From the NCBI RefSeq assembly GCF_015706575.1, contig NW_024037076.1, positions 21,208,898 through 21,272,897 on the forward strand: 64,000 nucleotides of DNA, given 5' to 3'. Made by a program: the position numbers and the translations under genes. This document shows positions 58,431-64,000 of the stretch, one piece after another (positions within the stretch are counted from its first letter, which is position 1; each line of letters starts with the position of its first letter). This stretch comes from Patiria miniata. Taxonomy: Eukaryota; Echinodermata; Asteroidea; Valvatida; Asterinidae. The notes under the pieces are model-generated. The model saw nothing but the letters and a program-made list of their open reading frames with translations, had not been told where the DNA came from and did not search any database.

Positions 58431-59878
58431 GTTTAGAATATCATCTTGTTCTATTATTAAGGTTATTATTAATACTTATTATTTTTTTTTATTTTCATTT
58501 TTTGAGGGTCAGAGCAGGGGACTATAAAGTATTTGGAAATAATCATGTGACGTTTTTTTCGCGTGATATGTTTTGCGCATGCATATCACGGTTAATGACT
58601 TCACTAAAATGCAAAACAAAGCAACCCCTGGCAAACAATCCTGATCAACTAGCTATGACCAAATGATTTAAAACTGAATTCAGGCACACAGGATGGAGGT
58701 CAGAATTTCCTTTTCCTATGTGTTTTGAGCTGCCCCACATCCCACCCCTAAGTTCACCCCCAACCAACCCACCTTCCCTACCCTCGAAACCATCATTTAA
58801 GTGTCCCCATTGGTTAGAGATAACGTCTGAACAATACATTTAATTGTATTGTCTTAGCTACGCTCGCAAATTAAAGATTGATTTTTGAACAGATACGTTA
58901 CCGAGCTGATCAGATACGTTACCATACTAAACTGAGATATTCTATGTAAACCAACAACGATGCTTTCATGCTATCAACTTTTTGTGCAATTACAACTACT
59001 CACTAGTCACTTCCTAAAATCTTTATCTACAGATTCTACAAGTTACATATTTTACTATAAAAAAACATTGTATAAATGCTACTTATCAACTTTAAGAATA
59101 TTCAACAGAAATTCAGCACAAAATTACAATCCTTCTCGGCAAGCATGCGCTCTATGAATCACAATGTGTTAAGAAACTGTTGCACGTGTAGACATCGTGG
59201 GGAATTGATGACGTAGCCCATGTTTGTTGACGTCAGCATAACATTTGCATGATGAATTCATAATCAGTAACGTATCTGGTGTAACGTATCTGGTGTAACG
59301 TATCTGGTGTAACGTATCTGACCCGCTTATGTTGAAATAGGCTTCCCTTGACAAAATGCGTGACCTTAACTACTCTTTCCGCCACTTGATCAGTCATCAC
59401 CCAACACACTGTTGACTGGTATGGTGTTTGAGGTCAGCTTCCGTCACGTGTCTCGAAAGGAAAGGCAAAAATAGGTAACGTATCTGGCACTACACATACG
59501 TAACATGGATTTTTTTCGTTGACAGTTCTATATTTTTTTTTAAATTCAAAACTTATTAGATTTATGTCATATGTACAATATAATCCCCAGTTTGGTCTAG
59601 TCTGTGAGCAACTTCAGCGTGCATATTCCTCAAATGTTAAGTCTGTTTATCGTTTTGAAAAAATAGTAACGTATCTGGTTGTGAAATTGGCGACATGCGC
59701 TCTGAAGGCGCGCTCAAGTAAAATTAATGAGCTAATCTTTTTTGATTTGTCATTGTATATTTAGGGCATACTATGGACTAATAATTTATATAAAAGGGTA
59801 TTCATTGATATGCACACATGAAAGACGAATGGGAGCCTTTTCATGAAACGCACCTTGGCTGGCGACATGAGAAAACCG

Positions 59879-60023
59879 TAGTCCGAGTAACTTGGACCCA
59901 ACTTATCGCCTTTTTAACATTCGGACATGGTCTGGCGATAGTATTTGGTGGTAATCTGTACTATCGCCAGACCATGTCCGAATGTTAAAAAGGCGATAAG
60001 TTGGGTCCAAGTTACTCAGACTA
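59879..60023. mobile_element. 145-bp MULE-like hairpin MITE
   Basis: TAGTCCGAGTAACTTGG and its near-perfect inverse extend inward about 60 bases each to a short loop containing GTATTTGGTGG. AGAAAACCG lies at 59870-59878 and 60024-60032, a perfect 9-bp duplication. The other host copy has a single AGAAAACCG at 12511-12519, the empty site. Nine-base duplications are typical of Mutator-like elements. Confidence 0.9.
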
Positions 60024-60459
60024 AGAAAACCGCAACAAATACCACCTTACCGTCACAATTTCTAAGATTTGTCTTGATTTTTTTACCTTCTTACTACATG
60101 GGTTTATGAAACAAAACTCAGCCACGACGAAAATTAATATAACTCATTATCGAACACACTCCATACTTCTTAGAAACACAAACGACACAAAAAGGCACAT
60201 TTGAACAATTTAGCGGAGAATGGCCCATCAACTGCAGTTCTGTACATGTTGACAATTTTGTACCAGCGTTAAAATACATGAACATGTTCTAAATATAGCG
60301 TGTTAGTGGGTAACCGTGTCACAGCATAGTGTACACACGGTTAATCCCCATATGGAGCATCAACACTGGTACTCTGTGGCAGGATGACATCATCTCGTAC
60401 GTATACGACAGCCAGCCGTGCCGTGCGAAACCGGTACATTTTGTCGTGATTGCTCCAAC

Positions 60460-60515
60460 TTGGAGGTTTGTCACAATAGTATTTGGTGGAAATCTGTACT
60501 TAATTGTGACTACAT
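60460..60515. repeat. Hairpin sharing its loop with 59879-60023
   Basis: ATAGTATTTGGTGG, one changed base, then AATCTGTACT is the same as the loop of the nearby hairpin, but the stem is GTCACAAT/ATTGTGAC. Confidence 0.5.
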
Positions 60516-62128
60516 AAATTTCTATATCCCTACAATGATGTGGTGACTGAAAAAAATAGAGCCACCGATACATTTTAGAATGAGTTTTCTTTTTTTTACA
60601 CTCACCGAACTCTCCCTTAGCTTTCTAAGCACCGCTCGTTCATCACTTGTCAATGTACGTCCGATCTCGATCCGCGGATATCCGACCTTCGATATCGACG
60701 TCATGCATACAGCGCGCGCGCCTTGAACCTTATTTACATAATTAATGACAACAAAGTTAAGTGAGGGCGTGCTAGTATTCGGCCTGTTGGCGTTGGCCAG
60801 AACTAGAGCATTCGGCTAGGCTGTACATCTCTTCTAACTACATGTATAAATGTACATGTAGCCGAAGTTCCAAAGGGTTGTCAATACGGGGAAAAAGGAA
60901 ACATAAAAAAGGCAGATCTCCACGGTAGATTGGTCAAAATATGGAAAGAGACAAACATAGCTATAGGGTGTTGAAATCGTAGTCACTTCATTTTTACTGC
61001 AGAAATAAAGGACTAATACAGGCTGCAGAGTACAGATTGCAGTAGGCCTACTTCCCTAGGCCTCGGTGATAATTACGCGCACTTCCCAAAAATATTTAAA
61101 ATAATCACAACTATCCAAGGTATTTGAGACACCCATCAAATTAAAGCTTATTTCGTCATCTTTCATTTTCTGTTAATTTTTTTTTGAGGGGGGGGGGGGT
61201 TAATCCGATGACTTTTGGGAGAAAATTCCATCCACATCTGATCACCCCTTGTGTTTCGCCATTTTAAAAAATGATGCCTGCGCTCCATTGCAAAAAAAAG
61301 AAGAAACAATTTTGGGGGCAAAATTTCATCCGAATTTCGCAGAAATAGGAGCTCGCAATACGGTGCACAACTTCCACGCATCTTTTTTTTGCAAACCCTC
61401 AAGTTCATGGCCCACAAAATGCTCTAATAGCAAAAAAATGGCTGCATCCATATTACTTTGATTCGGGAAAAATTGATGGCCGAAAAGCAGATCTTACTCA
61501 GGCGGGAGAAAAGTGGTCATCTGCTTTCAAATTTCAGAAAAGCAAAAAAAAGGTGATCGTACGTTTTGACAGGACTGTTTTCTACATTAAATTTCTGCTT
61601 TTCAGCTTAATAGAAAAGTAAACTTGTTTTGCTCTGATAACATTCGAAGACAGAATCCGATGACGGAGAGATTATGCTTTTCTCATTTCAGAGAACTACA
61701 AAAGCAGATCAAACTTTTGGTAACGACCACTGGTTTGGTGGTAAGTCTAAAAAAAATCACCGTGGTTTACTGTATAGGGCCTAAAAGCAAAATGAAAGGG
61801 TCCTTCCAATGTTTCTCAGGAAATTTATTACAATACACCCATGAAATCTAAAAGGCGCCTATCGGCCAAGTCTGACAAGAACATAAAAATCTGCATAATT
61901 ATACATTGTAAAGAAGTCTTCCTGATTGCTTGCTTTATACATTATGGACCTTTTTACTTATAAATTCATAATACACGTATGCGCATAAATGGGCCTGGCG
62001 GCAAGAAGACTAGTGAAAGCGGTACATTGAAATGTATATATACAGAGGTCAAAGTACTCGGGCCATTTTCTCTCAATTTCTACAGGATTTGTCGCTATTT
62101 TGTGTTGAGAAAAGCCCCTAAAATTGTC

Positions 62129-62840
62129 TTAGGCCAAAAAAGTCTCCGGTTTCTGGTACGGAGCTTGCCCCAAAAGTGGTGTGGCGACGCGGGGTTTTTT
62201 TTCCCCAACTTTTTTTTTCGTCAAATGTCGGTTGATCGTGCTTATGATGACGCTTCGATCCCCTTAAAACTCTCAAAAAAATATCCTTCAGAGTGGAGCT
62301 TGAGGTGACCTCAGTAAGGCCATAAGGCTTGAGAATTCTGCACCCACTCACGATCTCGACCGTCAAGAACATTCTTCGGGAAATTTGGATAGTCAAGACA
62401 AAAATCAGAGAAAACTGTGACGTCAGGGCACACAGCGACATTAACATCGTGCCCCAGATAGTTGTGTAAATAAAATATTCGCCAGCTGCCAGGCTGGTCA
62501 TTAGTCTGCTCCCTTACATATTGCGCTAATGAAAAAGCGTTTACAGGTTCTAGATACACGACCATCGCTCCCTCAGTCTAGCTTCCAGGCGCACAATTAC
62601 AACATTGTAACACCGTCTGCAATTGGTGCCCAACTAAATTTAGTGCAAAATATATGGGAGCCCAGAGAGGCCACATAAAGCGTATACTCGGTCGTAACCC
62701 CATCTAAAAACACGTTGAAATTGTGCAGCAGTAGGATTCCAATCATACCAGAGAGTTTGGCGGTTTTGAGACATCATCTTACATTGACAACAAAAAACTT
62801 TTATAATTTTGCCGACGCGCGCGCAGACCAGAAACCGGAG
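62129..62840 (-). mobile_element. TIR element with CTCCGGTTTCTGG ends, copy 2
   Basis: Inverse orientation to 45387-45777. Shared blocks include CCAGAAACCGGAG, GCCGACGCG, AAACACGTTGAAATTG and GAGGCCACATAAAGC. About 400 bases (roughly 62230-62640) are absent from the other copy, so one is inserted or the other deleted. Confidence 0.6.
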
Positions 62841-63137
62841 CACTGCCGCTGGAACAAACTTTTGCCAGGGGATGCTGGAACTAAAGGACGGGCAAAATTA
62901 ATGCCAAAGCGGAGCGCAAAGCCCTTACGACGTGGCTTAATTTGGAATATGGATGCTCTGTGGTGCAATCTGAGGCGCTTCCTGGCCACTTTCATTTCCG
63001 CAGCTAAGCGCGGCGCTTCGAACGTCTTGCACAAACACTGTAACATATCAAGAGGAGGTATTTTCTAAATCTTCAGGCAGTGCAGAATCGATATTTCTCT
63101 CAAGGTATCTAAAATCATGTCATGTCTATGATATTTC

Positions 63138-63334
63138 CGCCATGATGGAAGCTTTAAACCCGAAAGCAATAACCTCGGCCATGACAAATGAAAAGAAAAA
63201 CCTTCAGGGGAAAGGTATGAACATTTGCCCCTATTGAAAGATCGAATGAAAAAAATCCTGGCAAGCATAATCAACTTTGCCACCATTGTCATGGCTGAGG
63301 TTATTGCTTTCCGGTCAAAGCTTCCATCATGGTG
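63138..63334. mobile_element. Short inverted-repeat element, about 200 bp
   Basis: GCCATGATGGAAGCTTT followed by GAAAGCAATAACCTC and GCCATGACAA on the left is mirrored on the right with few changes. No target duplication seen. Confidence 0.55.
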
Positions 63335-63410
63335 GTTCATAGTGCACGGGTGCTTTTTCAACTAGGGAACCAACGAAGAAGCCCCCTAGCCCCTCAAGTT
63401 AACGGCGCGT

Positions 63411-63980
63411 GTGTATGCCACGTGACTATTACTTTACCACACATTATCTTGCTTCAATTCAAAAACATTTCATAAACAATGTCACGAATTGTACAAACAA
63501 TTTTTGTTATGTATTTAATGTATTTTGTTTGCTTTTCATTTGGACAATTTGATACTTATAGTTTTATGGGTGAGTTAGGGGGTTCGTTTTTGGTACATTT
63601 TTTTTTGGGGGGGGACCGACAGACCGACCGACACCCGAGTGACTTGTAGAAACTCTGTTGCCAGAGCTTAAAACAAGTGCGACTACACAATAAGCGCTAG
63701 CTCTGGCTGTCTTGAAAACTACAATGCAAAATAATACTATTGACCTTCATAATGCTCTCCTCATCCGTATACGCCCTGAAGACTCATTAAACTGACACAG
63801 GGCCAGATGCAGGTGTAGTGGAAACCCATAAGTTCCTAGAGCATTACATACCACGTGACTAACATTACCACACATTATCTTGCCTCAATGTACAAAAGAT
63901 CCATAAACAACACCACGAATTGTTACAAACAATATTATTTCTGTCAAGTATTTAATTAATGTATTTGGATCGCTTTTTTT
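63411..63980 (+). repeat. Direct repeat pair at the window end
   Basis: About 63414-63535 and 63850-63980 share CCACGTGACTA, TACCACACATTATCTTGC, ATAAACAA and CACGAATTGT in the same order and orientation, about 435 bases apart. The second runs to the window edge. Confidence 0.6.
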
Positions 63981-64000
63981 GTTTGACAGTTACAATTTAG

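Larger units (their letters stand above)
57077..60226 (+). mobile_element. Non-autonomous TIR element with CAGATACGTTAC arrays, copy 2
   Basis: Ends GGGTCATTCTTCGTTAAAG and inverted GGGCCATTCTCCGCTAAA; ATCA flanks both sides (57073-57076 and 60227-60230). The 12-mer CAGATACGTTAC is at 57273, 58075, 58890 and 58911; its inverse at 57662, 59267, 59281, 59295, 59309, 59475 and 59666. The four from 59267 are a perfect 14-bp tandem. It is longer than the 9774 copy mainly because of a 145-bp insertion at 59879. No coding capacity. Confidence 0.85.

Noticed and set aside
62118-62501. 127-codon minus-strand frame
   Set aside because: It overlaps the CTCCGGTTTCTGG element and shows no recognisable motif or splice context.

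Overview
The window is animal nuclear DNA: AT-rich, intron-rich and repeat-dense. It holds two protein-coding genes that converge on each other. The proteins are clearly metazoan. The mixture of repeats (TTAA-flanked MITEs, hAT elements, long foldback elements, a tRNA-headed SINE and very many TACATGTA palindromes) suggests a marine invertebrate, plausibly a deuterostome such as an echinoderm. That placement is inference and no species is claimed.

Gene 1, plus strand, 7369-22825, encodes 3-hydroxyisobutyryl-CoA hydrolase (HIBCH, mitochondrial valine breakdown). Eight coding exons are placed by exact splice junctions and unbroken reading frame. A ninth, 5'-most exon is proposed from matching intron phase. 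Gene 2, minus strand, 41367-33784, encodes a 980-residue protein of the DLGAP/SAPAP/GKAP family. It has one 679-codon serine-rich basic exon followed by five small exons that carry the conserved C-terminal GKAP region. It seems to lack the Shank-binding PDZ ligand that ends vertebrate DLGAPs. A 20-codon upstream ORF stops one base before its start codon. The two genes do not act in one pathway and their proximity looks incidental.

Layout: 1-7170 is a cluster of foldback and terminal-inverted-repeat elements (252-1205, 1222-2784, 3839-4578, 4665-5277) plus a TTAA MITE. 7190-24655 is HIBCH, whose introns hold a mirrored 16-bp minisatellite (8428-9028) and a nested transposon (an element at 9774-12727 inside a hAT element at 9451-12781, each with its own target-site duplication). 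24700-33600 is intergenic. 33600-41370 is the DLGAP gene. 41370-64000 has no recognisable coding exon. It carries a second hAT copy, further MITEs, a SINE, a second copy of the 4665-5277 element (56018-56644) and a second copy of the nested element (57077-60226).

The most unusual structure is the roughly 3-kb two-copy element at 9774 and 57077. Its left half carries repeated CAGATACGTTAC and its right half the same 12-mer inverted. It has GGGYCATTCT ends and 4-bp target duplications and encodes no visible transposase. The 57077 copy carries a later 145-bp hairpin insertion with a perfect 9-bp duplication, and the empty site survives in the other copy. No LTR retrovirus, Polinton, CRISPR array or rRNA gene was seen.
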